Source: CAVTWJ01 sp964525605 (GTDB taxonomy: Bacteria; Oederibacteriota; Muellerivitia; Muellerivitales; Muellerivitaceae). Taken from it: DNA of 64,000 nt. The stretch lies in contig CAZGKT010000007.1 in assembly GCA_964525605.1 (NCBI GenBank), positions 1 to 64,000 of the forward strand, given 5' to 3'. Below, piece after piece: positions 16,154 through 24,948 of the stretch (position 1 is the stretch's first letter; each line of letters begins with the position of its first letter). Below the pieces are notes generated by a model that was given only the letters and a program-made list of their open reading frames with translations, made no database searches and was not told the origin of the DNA. The translations under genes and the position numbers were made by a program.

Positions 16154-17939
16154 GGAAACGGCTAATGATTTACCGCAGAGACGCGGAGACAGCCAAAATA
16201 GCCTAAAAATTATGGTGGAAAAAAATGGGTCCTTATCCAATTTGTGGTTTGACCCTATAAATCGGCCTTTGCCTTTCTTCGCGTCTTCGCGTCTTCGCGG
16301 GTTGATTGCCGTGTTGTTATTTTCGTTGGTTTTTCCGGTTTTCGCAGGGGATTTGGATTTTTCCATCCTCGCGAAGATACCCATCCAGGATGGCGGACGG
16401 GTGAAGCCCATGGATACCTTCGCACGGGAAAGCGTTCGCATGATCACAGGGCGCGAGCAATTCGAGGAGCGCAATTCCCTCGATACCCTCATGCAGTGGA
16501 TTTCCCAGCCGGGCCCCTGGGACACGAAAGAATGCATCCTGGTGGAAAATCTCGGGCTTAAGGACATGCTCGGCATTCCCAAGGACCAGAAAAGGGCCAT
16601 GCCGGTTTCCTTGATTCATAATGATGGCTTCATCGCCTATGCGTCCGCCAGTTTCAACAAACAGCAAAAGAAAATGACTCTGGACCCGACGGCCAAGGAA
16701 GCCCTGGCGGTCTTCGGCCGCCTGCAGCGCCTGGAAGATATCGAATCGGGCGCGGCGCTTTCCGTGATACCCCTGCCCGACCCGGCCACGCAGAAATGGC
16801 CCTCCCTCGATGATTTCCGCCAGGCCTATATGCGGGATGGCGCCAAGATGCCCGTGGCGGCCGAGGAAATTTTGGCCATTTTTGGCCACCTCATGGAAGC
16901 CTACAAGGCGGGGAACAACGCCGATTTCATCACGGCTTGCGGAAACTTCGATCAGCTCCTGCGCGAACTCGGGGCCAAGGACTATCCGGACCCGGGGAAA
17001 ATTTCCCTGGAAGTGCAGTACAACACGGTCAAACCCTTTCGATGGGCCTGGATCGTCCAGCTTTTCGCCTTTTTGCTGATGGGGCTTTCGGTCATGTTGG
17101 GCGCGCGGGTTCTCTATTGGCCGGGGTTCGGGCTATTTGTGGGGGGCATCGCCCTCAGTGCCTACGGTTTTACGATGCGCTGTCTCATCGCTGGGCGCCC
17201 ACCTGTTTCCAACATGTACGAGTCGCTGATCTGGGTGACTTTCGGCATGACGGTTTTCGCGCTGATTTTTGAATTGATCTTCAAGAACCGCCAATTCGCC
17301 ATTGCCGGGTCTGTTTTGGCGGTCATCGGGTTCGTGCTGGCCGACAACGTTCCCACGGTTCTGGACCCCTCCATCCAGCCATTAGAGCCGGTCTTGAGGA
17401 GCAACTTCTGGCTGACCATCCATGTTTTGACCATCACCTTAAGCTACGCGGCTTTCCTCCTCTCGCTGGGCATCGGCCATATCTGTCTCTGGACCCTCTG
17501 GGCGCATGGCAACGATCCGGACCGTTTGAAGCGCCAAACCCGGCTTCTTTACCGGGTCGTGCAGGTAGGGGTCGTGATGCTCGCGGCTGGGACGATATTG
17601 GGCGGGGTTTGGGCCAATTACTCCTGGGGCCGGTTTTGGGGCTGGGACCCCAAGGAAACCTGGGCCTTGATCGCCCTTCTGGGGTATGTGGCCATTCTGC
17701 ACGGCCGCCTTTCGGGTTGGCTGAAAGACGCGGGGTTCACCATTGGTGTGGTCTCGGCCTTCTTGGGCGTCCTGATGGCCTGGTACGGGGTCAATTTCGT
17801 TTTGGGCGTGGGGCTTCATAGCTACGGTTTTTCCAAGGGCGGCCTTCCCTACGTCTGCACCTTTGTGGCCGCGGAAATATTGCTGGTGATCGCGGTAGGT
17901 TTGAAAGTCAAAATGAGCACGGCGCTTAAGACCATCTAG
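16146..17939 (+). CDS. ccsA: CcsA/CcmF-like haem-handling cytochrome c biogenesis protein with repeat-derived N-terminus
   Basis: The C-terminal half carries the tryptophan-rich haem motif WGRFWGWDPKETWA (from residue 494) within about eight helices, plus RPPVSNMYES and LRSNFWLTIHVLTITLSYAA, as in CcsA. A periplasmic domain (about 70-300) precedes it, as in the long CcsA form found in several phyla. The ATG at 16146 overlaps resB and has a GGGGAAG site. Residues about 9-52 are encoded by a palindromic repeat element, so LPQRRGD and FASSRLRG are repeat-derived. A TTG at 16302 would give a bare signal peptide (MIAVLLFSLVFPVFAG) without the repeat. Confidence 0.88.
   Translation: MLKETANDLPQRRGDSQNSLKIMVEKNGSLSNLWFDPINRPLPFFASSRLRGLIAVLLFSLVFPVFAGDLDFSILAKIPIQDGGRVKPMDTFARESVRMITGREQFEERNSLDTLMQWISQPGPWDTKECILVENLGLKDMLGIPKDQKRAMPVSLIHNDGFIAYASASFNKQQKKMTLDPTAKEALAVFGRLQRLEDIESGAALSVIPLPDPATQKWPSLDDFRQAYMRDGAKMPVAAEEILAIFGHLMEAYKAGNNADFITACGNFDQLLRELGAKDYPDPGKISLEVQYNTVKPFRWAWIVQLFAFLLMGLSVMLGARVLYWPGFGLFVGGIALSAYGFTMRCLIAGRPPVSNMYESLIWVTFGMTVFALIFELIFKNRQFAIAGSVLAVIGFVLADNVPTVLDPSIQPLEPVLRSNFWLTIHVLTITLSYAAFLLSLGIGHICLWTLWAHGNDPDRLKRQTRLLYRVVQVGVVMLAAGTILGGVWANYSWGRFWGWDPKETWALIALLGYVAILHGRLSGWLKDAGFTIGVVSAFLGVLMAWYGVNFVLGVGLHSYGFSKGGLPYVCTFVAAEILLVIAVGLKVKMSTALKTI
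16168..16299. repeat. Palindromic repeat inside the 5' end of ccsA
   Basis: Left arm TTTACCGCAGAGACGCGGAG (from about 16169) and right arm TCTTCGCGTCTTCGCGGG (to about 16299) are imperfect inverted copies, with CGTCTTCG duplicated in the right arm. They flank about 75 bases of A/T-richer sequence. The element matches the one at 21087-21175. Here it lies within an open reading frame instead of between genes. Confidence 0.75.
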
Positions 17940-17957
17940 TTAGAGGAGAGAAACGGT

Positions 17958-18635
17958 ATGAGCTGGAAAGGGGAGATCCAGCGGAACCTGGAGGGGCTCA
18001 CGGCCGATTTCATCGGGCGTTCCCCCTTTTTCCGCTTCTGGGATAGCGATTCGGTGAATCGGGAAACGTCCCGGCGTTTCCTTTTGTCATTCGATTCACT
18101 GGTGAAGAGTTTTCCCTCCCTCATCGCCGCAGGCGCGGCCCGCATGGAAGACGAGGAAAGCCGTGTGGTTTTGGCTGTAAACCTTTTTCAGGAATGCGGA
18201 GAAGGGGATGTTCGCCGAACCCACCACGCGATTTACCGCAAGTTTTTGGAAACCTCTTGTTTTGGAACCCCCATTGAAGAAAATGATTTCGCGGTGGAGT
18301 GGAAGAAGAATCTAGAGGATTACATCCAGGCCCAAAACTCCAAGACCGTGCTGGGCGTCCTGGCCGCCGGAGAATTTTTGGCCCAGCCTGCCCTCACCCG
18401 CATTTATGGCATCTTGAAGGCCCATTACCCCCAGGCCGACCAGGAATATTTCACCCACCACCTCGTTTTGGAGGGCGAACACGTCAAGGAAATCACGGAC
18501 ATCCTCGCCCGTAACGCCCCCGATGATGCGTCGTTCAGGGAAGTCGTCTCAGGTTTCAGCTATGGTCTTTCGGTGTGGGGCAGGTACTTTGAGCGTTTGA
18601 CAGACTATTTATCAACGAAGGTTTCAGCGGTTTAA
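17958..18635 (+). CDS. Haem-oxygenase-like fold (TenA/PqqC/CADD-type) protein
   Basis: A 225-residue all-helical protein. Features of the iron-containing 'haem oxygenase-like' redox family are visible: acidic/His pairs in ECGEGDVRRTHHAIY and HHLVLEGEHVKEI, with a central LGVLAAGEFLAQPAL helix. Members bind two metals or a cofactor and carry out oxidative chemistry on varied substrates. A strong AGAGGAGAG site precedes the ATG. It follows ccsA by 18 bases and its stop overlaps the stop of the convergent ferritin-like gene by 4 bp. Specific reaction unknown. Confidence 0.7.
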   Translation: MSWKGEIQRNLEGLTADFIGRSPFFRFWDSDSVNRETSRRFLLSFDSLVKSFPSLIAAGAARMEDEESRVVLAVNLFQECGEGDVRRTHHAIYRKFLETSCFGTPIEENDFAVEWKKNLEDYIQAQNSKTVLGVLAAGEFLAQPALTRIYGILKAHYPQADQEYFTHHLVLEGEHVKEITDILARNAPDDASFREVVSGFSYGLSVWGRYFERLTDYLSTKVSAV

Positions 18636-19414
18636 TCAAAAACAGGCAATGGCCTTAGCCGCCGCGAACCTAGTTTGACGATCTCCAGCGCATGCAACTG
18701 TACCATCGCCGCTAGGTATTGTTCCTGGGCGCTGGCGAGCCGTCGGCGCTGGTCGGGCGTCGCGCAAAAAAGAAGGATCAGATCCCGCCCGTTGGCTACG
18801 TGGGGCGGTTCATCCATTTCGATGTTCTCGATATCGTCCATCAGTTCCTCATCCACCAGCTTGGCGAAAATCCCCTTTTCTCGGTCGGTCATCGAGGTCA
18901 ACACCACCTCGCCCGCGAACTGGTTGGTGGCGGCGATTTCGGAAGCTGTTTCCATCTCCAGTTGAACTTTCTGCATCCGCACTAGTATCTCGGGGAGTTG
19001 GAATTCGTTTAAATTCACCTCAGCGCCGTACCGGCGCAGGTGTTTTTCGAAAACGTCATAGTGGCGTATCTCATCGTGAATCTGGCGGGCCAGCCTGAAC
19101 TTGAGCGCCTCCTGGTCGTCCGGCAACAGGGTGATCTGCCGGGCGGGGGAAACGGTGCCGAAGAACCACTCAGACCAGGCCCGGCGCCTCATGTAATAGA
19201 TCAGGTTTTGCCGATAGATTTCGGGGTCCAGGGGGGTCAGTTCGTAGGCCATAGCGTCATAGCAGTCGTCCCCCAAGTCTTTGGCCCGGTGGTAAAGCTT
19301 TTTCATGAAGTACTGGTCATCGCCTTCCATCAGGCGGTCGTCAGACCATTTGGAATAGGACGGGACTAAGAGGGTTTTGCCTTCCGGGGCTTGAGTATAT
19401 TGCTTGGTGATCAA
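18632..19414 (-). CDS. Ferritin-like-fold protein of unknown function
   Basis: A 260-residue helical protein. Likely metal ligands appear as spaced Glu/His pairs: SEWFFG (about 81), IHDEIRHYDVFEKH (about 112-125), QFAGEVV (about 167) and DEELMDDIENIEMDEPPH (about 187-204), the pattern of di-iron ferritin-like oxygenases/reductases. No closer family is recognised. The TTG start has GGGGAG 6 bases upstream. It faces the haem-oxygenase-like gene tail to tail with a 4-bp overlap. Both candidates being iron-redox folds is notable. Confidence 0.6.
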   Translation of the reverse strand: MITKQYTQAPEGKTLLVPSYSKWSDDRLMEGDDQYFMKKLYHRAKDLGDDCYDAMAYELTPLDPEIYRQNLIYYMRRRAWSEWFFGTVSPARQITLLPDDQEALKFRLARQIHDEIRHYDVFEKHLRRYGAEVNLNEFQLPEILVRMQKVQLEMETASEIAATNQFAGEVVLTSMTDREKGIFAKLVDEELMDDIENIEMDEPPHVANGRDLILLFCATPDQRRRLASAQEQYLAAMVQLHALEIVKLGSRRLRPLPVFD

Positions 19415-19547
19415 TTTTGGCTCCCCTAGGTTTTGTTGCGGACATCAAAATACACGAACCACCTGAACAAATTAAAGACTGGTTGCTGTGACTTTTTAGA
19501 CGTTATTTGTAAGAAACGGGAATTTGGATAAATACAGGGGGTTGGTG

Positions 19548-21068
19548 TTAAAACCCGTAAAGCTTGCCAAACTTGTCTTCCAAATATTTCAAAAAGGGTT
19601 CGGGAGAAAGTTCCTTTCCCGTGACCTGCTGGCAGAGATCCCCGGCCAGGTATGTCTGGCCCTTCGCATGGATGTTTTTGTTCAACCAGCCTTTCAATTG
19701 CTTGAAATCTCCCTGTTCAAACTTACCCCCAAATGTACCGATTTCTTTCTCGGCGGCCTCGAAGAACTGGGCGGAAAAGAGGTTTCCTAGGGTGTAGGTG
19801 GGAAAGTAACCGAAGCTTCCATGACTCCAATGCACATCTTGCAGGCATCCCTGGGCGTCGTTGGGGGGCGTGACTCCCAGGTATTTCACCATTAATTCAT
19901 TCCAACGGCCCGGCACATCGGTGGTTTTGAGCTTACCCGATAAAAGATCGGTCTCAATCTCATAGCGCAGGCAGACATGCAGATTGTAGGTCACCTCATC
20001 CGATTCGGTGCGGATAAAGGAAGGGGCTGAGTGGTTGATGGCGAAATGAAATTGATCCACGGTCAGGTCGTCGAAAGTACCGGGGAAGGCTTTTTTCAGT
20101 TCGGGGAAGAAGAAATTCCAGAAGGGTCGGCTACGGCCGACCAGGTTTTCCCAAAGACGGGACTGGGATTCGTGGATGCCGAGCGAAACCGCCGAGGCGC
20201 GGGGGGTTCCATACAGTTCCAGAACATGGGGAAGGCCCTGGTCATAAATGCCGTGGCCGGCTTCGTGCAGGGTTGAAAAGAAGGCGTTCTCGAAATTGGT
20301 TTCCTCGAAGCGGGTGGTGATGCGGGTATCGCCGGGCCCCAGGCCGGTGGTGAAGGGGTGGGCGGAGATATCGATTCGGCCCCGATTGAAATCAAAGCCG
20401 ATGGCTTCGGCGAGTTTGCGGCAGAAGGCCTGTTGGACAGGTACGGGGCAGGGGCGCTTGAGGATCGAAAGATTCGGCTGGCGTTTGGAAGAGGTGATCT
20501 TGGCGGAGAGCTTGGAAAGACGTTCCCTCAAAGGGGGGAAGAGCGCGTCCAGTTTCTGGGTGGTCAGGCCCGGTTCATAGTCTTCCAACAGGGCGTCGTA
20601 AGGATGGTCCTTGTAACCGTAGCACTTGGCCTGTTCTTGGACGAGTTTGAGGATTTTCTCAAGCCAGGGTTGGAAGCGTTTGAAGTCATTGGCTTTACGG
20701 GCTTCGACCCATTCGACCTGGGCGTTGGAGGAGACGCGGGCCATTTCTTCCACCAGGTTTTGGGGCAGTTTGGTGGAACGGTCGTAGGACCGGCGCCATT
20801 CGCGGATATTGACCGCGCTATCGGATGTGAGGTTCCCGGTGAGTTTCTTATCGGACTCGGCGGAGGCAATCCATTCTCCCACCTTAGGATCGGTGAATTT
20901 TTGATGAATCATTCCCGCCAAGAGGGATTCCTGCTCAGCCCGGTAGGGCGCGTTGGCGGCGGGCATATAGACTTCCTGGTCCCAACCCAAAACGCCGGCG
21001 GTGTTGCCCAGCAGTGCGATTTCTTTCATGCGTTTCAACAACTCTTCGTAGGCAGTTTCGGGTGTCAT
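19548..21068 (-). CDS. Carboxypeptidase Taq (M32) metallopeptidase
   Basis: A 506-residue M32 carboxypeptidase with the ordered family motifs HPF (237-239), DTRIT (247-251), HEAGH (268-272, zinc site) and HESQ (299-302). It removes C-terminal residues from peptides using a divalent metal. Length matches the family (about 500). No signal peptide is present, so a cytoplasmic role is likely. The ATG has AAGGA upstream; a palindromic repeat lies directly upstream of the gene. Confidence 0.95.
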   Translation of the reverse strand: MTPETAYEELLKRMKEIALLGNTAGVLGWDQEVYMPAANAPYRAEQESLLAGMIHQKFTDPKVGEWIASAESDKKLTGNLTSDSAVNIREWRRSYDRSTKLPQNLVEEMARVSSNAQVEWVEARKANDFKRFQPWLEKILKLVQEQAKCYGYKDHPYDALLEDYEPGLTTQKLDALFPPLRERLSKLSAKITSSKRQPNLSILKRPCPVPVQQAFCRKLAEAIGFDFNRGRIDISAHPFTTGLGPGDTRITTRFEETNFENAFFSTLHEAGHGIYDQGLPHVLELYGTPRASAVSLGIHESQSRLWENLVGRSRPFWNFFFPELKKAFPGTFDDLTVDQFHFAINHSAPSFIRTESDEVTYNLHVCLRYEIETDLLSGKLKTTDVPGRWNELMVKYLGVTPPNDAQGCLQDVHWSHGSFGYFPTYTLGNLFSAQFFEAAEKEIGTFGGKFEQGDFKQLKGWLNKNIHAKGQTYLAGDLCQQVTGKELSPEPFLKYLEDKFGKLYGF

Positions 21069-21086
21069 GAGAATCCTTGTAAAATT

Positions 21087-21175
21087 TTTACCGCAGAGAC
21101 GCGGAGGAAGAAGAAAAGAAAATTAATAAATAAAAATAGTTCATTTGGCCGTTCTCCGCGTCTTCGCGGTGAAAC
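21087..21175. repeat. Palindromic intergenic repeat, CCGCAGAGACGCGGAG-type
   Basis: Left arm TTACCGCAGAGACGCGGAGG (about 21088-21107) and right arm TTCTCCGCGTCTTCGCGGTG (about 21152-21171) are near-perfect inverted copies of about 20 bases, flanking an A/T-rich centre of 45 bases. It lies between the carboxypeptidase start and the upstream barrel gene. It is the cleanest copy of the family in the window. Confidence 0.8.
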
Positions 21176-21192
21176 GGATTTTTACGTTTGTC

Positions 21193-21744
21193 TTACAAAT
21201 CTTCCATCAAGCCGAAAAAGATGGGGATATCTTGCTGGGTGACGTTTTGATAAAGCAAGACGTCATAACGGGCTTCCAGAAAAATGTGCTCGCCGGGGTG
21301 AATATCGAATTGCATGCCGAGCCCCACATCCCCCGCCAGGGAAGCGGTGTTGTACCAACTGCCGGAATTAAATTGAAAATCGTAACCCGGCCCGAGAAGA
21401 AAATAGGTGATGTAGCCTTTGCTGGGCAGGCTGTAGCGCAAGTTCAGAAAGGTTCTCCCATCGCTGAGGGTATCCCCTCCGCCGGTGTAAAACACGGGGC
21501 TCAAATCCAATTGAAGCGCGGTATGGGAATCCAGCCGGTATCCCGCGAAAAGAAGGGCGCTTCCTCCCAGGGGAAAATTGGGATTAAAGTTTTCAGAGGG
21601 TATGACCGCTCCCAAACCGGTGCCCATAAACCAGGGAGAAAGGGGGGTACTTGTAGAGCCATTCCCCTCATCCCCTGATTCCTGCGCGATCAGATGGGAT
21701 TGAAAAAGTAAAAAGGCCACTAGGATTAAAAGAATCTTTTTCAT
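21193..21744 (-). CDS. Predicted outer-membrane beta-barrel protein
   Basis: A 183-residue protein with signal peptide (MKKILLILVAFLLFQSHLIAQ) and alternating strands such as GSALLFAGYRLDSHTALQLDLSP and ITYFLLGPGYDFQFNSG, the pattern of an eight-stranded OmpA/PagP-like barrel. It ends near FGLMEDL without a terminal Phe. AAGGAGAAAC precedes the ATG. No ligand or partner is evident, and the neighbours are unrelated housekeeping genes. Confidence 0.7.
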   Translation of the reverse strand: MKKILLILVAFLLFQSHLIAQESGDEGNGSTSTPLSPWFMGTGLGAVIPSENFNPNFPLGGSALLFAGYRLDSHTALQLDLSPVFYTGGGDTLSDGRTFLNLRYSLPSKGYITYFLLGPGYDFQFNSGSWYNTASLAGDVGLGMQFDIHPGEHIFLEARYDVLLYQNVTQQDIPIFFGLMEDL

Positions 21745-21852
21745 CGTTTCTCCTTGAGTCTGTGAAGTTGGTTTGTAGTTTACCAGAATGCAACCTCGGC
21801 TGATGTCAGGCGTACCAATTCCCCTATTGAGTTGGTTCTGTCAAATCTAAAT

Positions 21853-21870
21853 CCGCAGATGTTACTGCGG
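21853..21870 (-). terminator. Weak terminator-like hairpin after the aldo/keto reductase gene
   Basis: CCGCAG (21853-21858) pairs perfectly with CTGCGG (21865-21870) across a 6-base loop, directly beyond the reductase stop. On the minus strand it is followed by ATTTAGATTT, a poor U-tract, so termination may be partial. Its ATCCGCAGAT wording also resembles the palindromic repeat family. Confidence 0.4.
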
Positions 21871-21871
21871 C

Positions 21872-22840
21872 TTAGGCGAAAACCTGGCGGATAAAGGCCA
21901 CGTCTTCGGCCGACAGGGGTTTGTCCTGACCTGCCAGGTTGATCTGCGCCTGGTTGAGGTTTCGGAAGCCCGGAATGACACAGGCCACCACGGGGGAAGC
22001 CAAAAGATATTGCAGGGCCACCCGGGCCAAATCCTTGACGTCTTTTCCGAAACGGGATTTGAGCTTTTCAATTTTGGGTTGCAAGGCCTCCAGGGTTTCC
22101 GTGGTAAAGCGCTTGTCACCGACCCGATGGTCCCCGGCTTCGAATTTGGGAGGGTGCTTGGGGTCGAATTTGCCTAAAAGCAGGCCCTGATTCAAGGGGG
22201 AAAAGGCCACAAAGCTCATCTTTTTCTCGTCCAATAGTTTACGGGTCGGGGTACCTTCCTTGATGAACTGGTCATCCATGATATGGGCCCAGCTTTGAAG
22301 GACATCCGGCTTGACCTTTGGAATCACTCGCGTGAAATCGTCGTGGGAATAGGCGGACTGCCCGATGAGGCGGATCTTGCCTTCCTTCTTGAGCTTGTAC
22401 ATGACTTCCACAGCCCCATCCAGATACTGATCTCCGGGGCCGAAATTACCGTGGTGGAAGTAATAAAGGTCGATCACGTCCCGCTTGAGGTTGACGAGGG
22501 ATTGCTCGCATTGGTGGCGGATGTGGGCGGGTTCGTAGGCGTGGGCCGCCGTTCCGGGAAACCACCCGATCTTGGTGGCGATGGTGAGCTTTTTGGAGCG
22601 GTCGCCCAGGATGCGGGAGAGCATTTGCTCGGCCCGGCCGTTGCCGTAAACGTCGGCGTTATCGAAGTGGTTCACCCCCTGGTCCAGGGCATGGTCAATG
22701 GCCCGCTTCACTTCCGCCTCATCCACGTTGGCCCAACCGTTGGGATCGCCATTGACCCAGTTCAGGCCACCCATCGTCCAGCAACCCAGGCTGATTTCAG
22801 AAACTTCTATATCCGATTGTCCAAGACGGCGGTAACGCAT
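21872..22840 (-). CDS. Aldo/keto reductase
   Basis: A 322-residue TIM-barrel oxidoreductase beginning MRYRRLGQSDIEVSEISLG. The catalytic tetrad is visible as Asp and Tyr in FDNADVYGNGRAE, Lys in IATKIGW and His in DLYYFHHGN; the C-terminal GFRNLNQAQ block binds the NADPH phosphate. It reduces aldehydes or ketones; the physiological substrate is unknown. GGAGG lies close before the ATG. Confidence 0.93.
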   Translation of the reverse strand: MRYRRLGQSDIEVSEISLGCWTMGGLNWVNGDPNGWANVDEAEVKRAIDHALDQGVNHFDNADVYGNGRAEQMLSRILGDRSKKLTIATKIGWFPGTAAHAYEPAHIRHQCEQSLVNLKRDVIDLYYFHHGNFGPGDQYLDGAVEVMYKLKKEGKIRLIGQSAYSHDDFTRVIPKVKPDVLQSWAHIMDDQFIKEGTPTRKLLDEKKMSFVAFSPLNQGLLLGKFDPKHPPKFEAGDHRVGDKRFTTETLEALQPKIEKLKSRFGKDVKDLARVALQYLLASPVVACVIPGFRNLNQAQINLAGQDKPLSAEDVAFIRQVFA

Positions 22841-22907
22841 AAGAACCTCCAGAATTATTTATTAGCGATGATTTTATTTGTGTTTTGAACTATTGAAAAC
22901 TTTCGGG

Positions 22908-23840
22908 TTAACCTCCCGCCCGTTTCAACCGATCGTTGATGGCCCGGCCCAGACCCTCCTCGGGAACGGAAAGGGCCAGGATGCCGTCCAATTTCATCCC
23001 GTCCAATTTTCTCAAAGAAGCGAAAAGATTCGCCGCCGCCTCCCGGAGATTACCCTCCTGGGATAAAATCTCCACGAACGCAAAAGAATCGATCCCGGGT
23101 TTGGGTTTAAAGGTCAACAAGGCCCATTTTCCGGGAAGCGCAGAGGTTGGAAGTTGGTTCATGAAGCGCAAAGGAGTCGAAGGGGCGTAATGGCTCGGCA
23201 ACTGACCCGGTGCTTGTGGAACGGTTCCGCTTGCGGTGAAGGAGACCTCGCCAATGAGAGCCTGTATTTCTTCCAAACTGACTCCCCCCGGTCGAAGCAA
23301 GACCGGGATTTCTTCGGTCAGGGAAAGGACGGTGGATTCCACTCCCACGCGGCAAGGGCCTCCATCCAAGATCAGATCCACCTTTTCTCCCAGAGAAATT
23401 CGGACATGCTCGGCGGTGGTGGGACTGACCCCCCCAAAGGGGTTCGCGCTGGGAGCAGCGATGGGACGGCCTGATTCCCGGATCAAGTTCAAGGCGAGGG
23501 GATGGTCCGGCACCCGAAGGGCCACGGTGGGCAGGGAGGAGGTCACGAGATCCGGGATCAAGGAACTTTTCTCCAATACCAGGGTCAGGGGGCCGGGCCA
23601 AAAAGCTTCGGCTAATTTCACCGCCCGGGAAGAAAGTTTCTTTACAAGTATCTCGGCCTGGCGCAGGTCGGCCACATGCACGATGAGGGGATCAAACTGG
23701 GGGCGGTGCTTGACCTCGAAAATCCGGGCCACCGCCATGGGGTTCAAGGCGTCCGCTCCCAGGCCGTAAACCGTCTCGGTGGGAAAAGCCACCAAGCCGC
23801 CTTCCTGGATGATCCGGGCAGCCATTTCAATTTCTGTCAT
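22908..23840 (-). CDS. tsaC: L-threonylcarbamoyladenylate synthase, Sua5 type
   Basis: The YrdC domain (about 1-200) has the N-terminal GGLVAFPTETVYGLG block, KHRPQFDPLIVHV and SANPFGGVSPTTAEHV. A C-terminal Sua5 domain (about 215-310) follows, with the linking SHYAPSTPL motif, giving 310 residues. It makes threonylcarbamoyl-AMP for the t6A modification of tRNAs that read ANN codons. Start ATG 23840, with AAAGG upstream on the minus strand. Confidence 0.95.
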   Translation of the reverse strand: MTEIEMAARIIQEGGLVAFPTETVYGLGADALNPMAVARIFEVKHRPQFDPLIVHVADLRQAEILVKKLSSRAVKLAEAFWPGPLTLVLEKSSLIPDLVTSSLPTVALRVPDHPLALNLIRESGRPIAAPSANPFGGVSPTTAEHVRISLGEKVDLILDGGPCRVGVESTVLSLTEEIPVLLRPGGVSLEEIQALIGEVSFTASGTVPQAPGQLPSHYAPSTPLRFMNQLPTSALPGKWALLTFKPKPGIDSFAFVEILSQEGNLREAAANLFASLRKLDGMKLDGILALSVPEEGLGRAINDRLKRAGG

Positions 23841-24008
23841 AAAAGAAGCAGCCTTTCATTAGGTTAAAGAACGGTTCTTCGGAGAAGGGGATTCATGGGA
23901 CTCAGGTTAGCCGTCCCCCATTTATCGCACAAGGGCTGGAAGGGAAAAGAAATTTTAAAATGGCGGTTTGCGGTCATTCTTCGAAAGAACGAGAAATGAA
24001 CCTTATGA

Positions 24009-24791
24009 CTAAAGACGTTTAGAGGAGGACTTAAGAAGCCGAAGGACACTATCCCTCAGGACCTCGGGAGAGCAGGGTTTTGAGATAAATAGAATGGCGG
24101 AATCTCCCTTGAATTCATCCAGTAGGGCGTTCGTGCGGGCCCCGGACAAAACCAGGACGGGTTTAGTACGAAAAAGTGGGTTCTGGCGGATTTTGCGGAG
24201 AAAAGTGGGGCCGTCCATACCGGGCATTTCCAGGTCCGTCACGATCAAATCCACCTTTTTTTTGGACATTTCTGAAATGGCGCTGATTCCATCCTCTGCC
24301 TCACGGATGGTGACGCCGGGAATAAACTTTTCGAGGGATTTTTTGATGAATAGGCGTATGGAGGGTGAGTCATCCACCAAAAGGATTTGAATACCGGTAG
24401 GGGTAGGCGTTTCCTCTACCGTTTTTTGATTTTGTGTCAAAAGATCCTCTACCCGCTTGAAAAGGTCGGACCGATTTTTACGGGTATAGTTTGAATTAAG
24501 GCCTATGAGAGTCAGCGTGGCTGGAAGGGCCTCCGGCTCGTTTTCGGTAAGAAGAAGAACCGACCGGCGGCGGGGTTCCAGACGGCTTAACAGTTCTAAT
24601 CCTTCCAGACCCGGAATAGACCATGCGGTGACGATGATTTCCACTGTGTGAAGGGATAAAATTCGCTCCAACTCAACTGAGGTTCCGGCAACAAGGACTT
24701 GGCAGTTAAAACATTCCAAACGAAAAGCCAGCATTTGTTGTTGTTCTGTATTAGGTTCAACAACAAGAAGGTAAGGTTTGGGAATAGACAT
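24009..24791 (-). CDS. Double-receiver response regulator with inactive first receiver
   Basis: Two receiver (REC) domains and no output domain. The C-terminal one (about 135-255) is complete: acidic pair LLVDDS, phosphoacceptor Asp186 in DLIVTDLEMPG, Ser216 in VLSG and Lys238 in ISKPC. The N-terminal one (about 7-118) has Ala56 where the Asp should be (EIIVTAWSIPG), so it cannot be phosphorylated there and is probably a docking or dimer domain. A TPTPTG linker joins them. No histidine kinase is adjacent. Confidence 0.88.
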   Translation of the reverse strand: MSIPKPYLLVVEPNTEQQQMLAFRLECFNCQVLVAGTSVELERILSLHTVEIIVTAWSIPGLEGLELLSRLEPRRRSVLLLTENEPEALPATLTLIGLNSNYTRKNRSDLFKRVEDLLTQNQKTVEETPTPTGIQILLVDDSPSIRLFIKKSLEKFIPGVTIREAEDGISAISEMSKKKVDLIVTDLEMPGMDGPTFLRKIRQNPLFRTKPVLVLSGARTNALLDEFKGDSAILFISKPCSPEVLRDSVLRLLKSSSKRL

Positions 24792-24948
24792 GGTGGGTGA
24801 GGCCTCAATTATGTAGATCGTTTACCTTATTGATTTTAAACCTATTATTACGAATTTATAGAAGTTTGATCATATTTTGGGAGAGGTTACGCCAGAAAAA
24901 CTGCAAATATTGGTTTTGTCTAAGTTTTCGAATTACGAGAAGTGTTTG

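Noticed and set aside
11636..21175. Palindromic repeats as a CRISPR array
   Set aside because: The elements are dispersed kilobases apart, inverted within each copy, and not separated by regular unique spacers; no cas gene is present.
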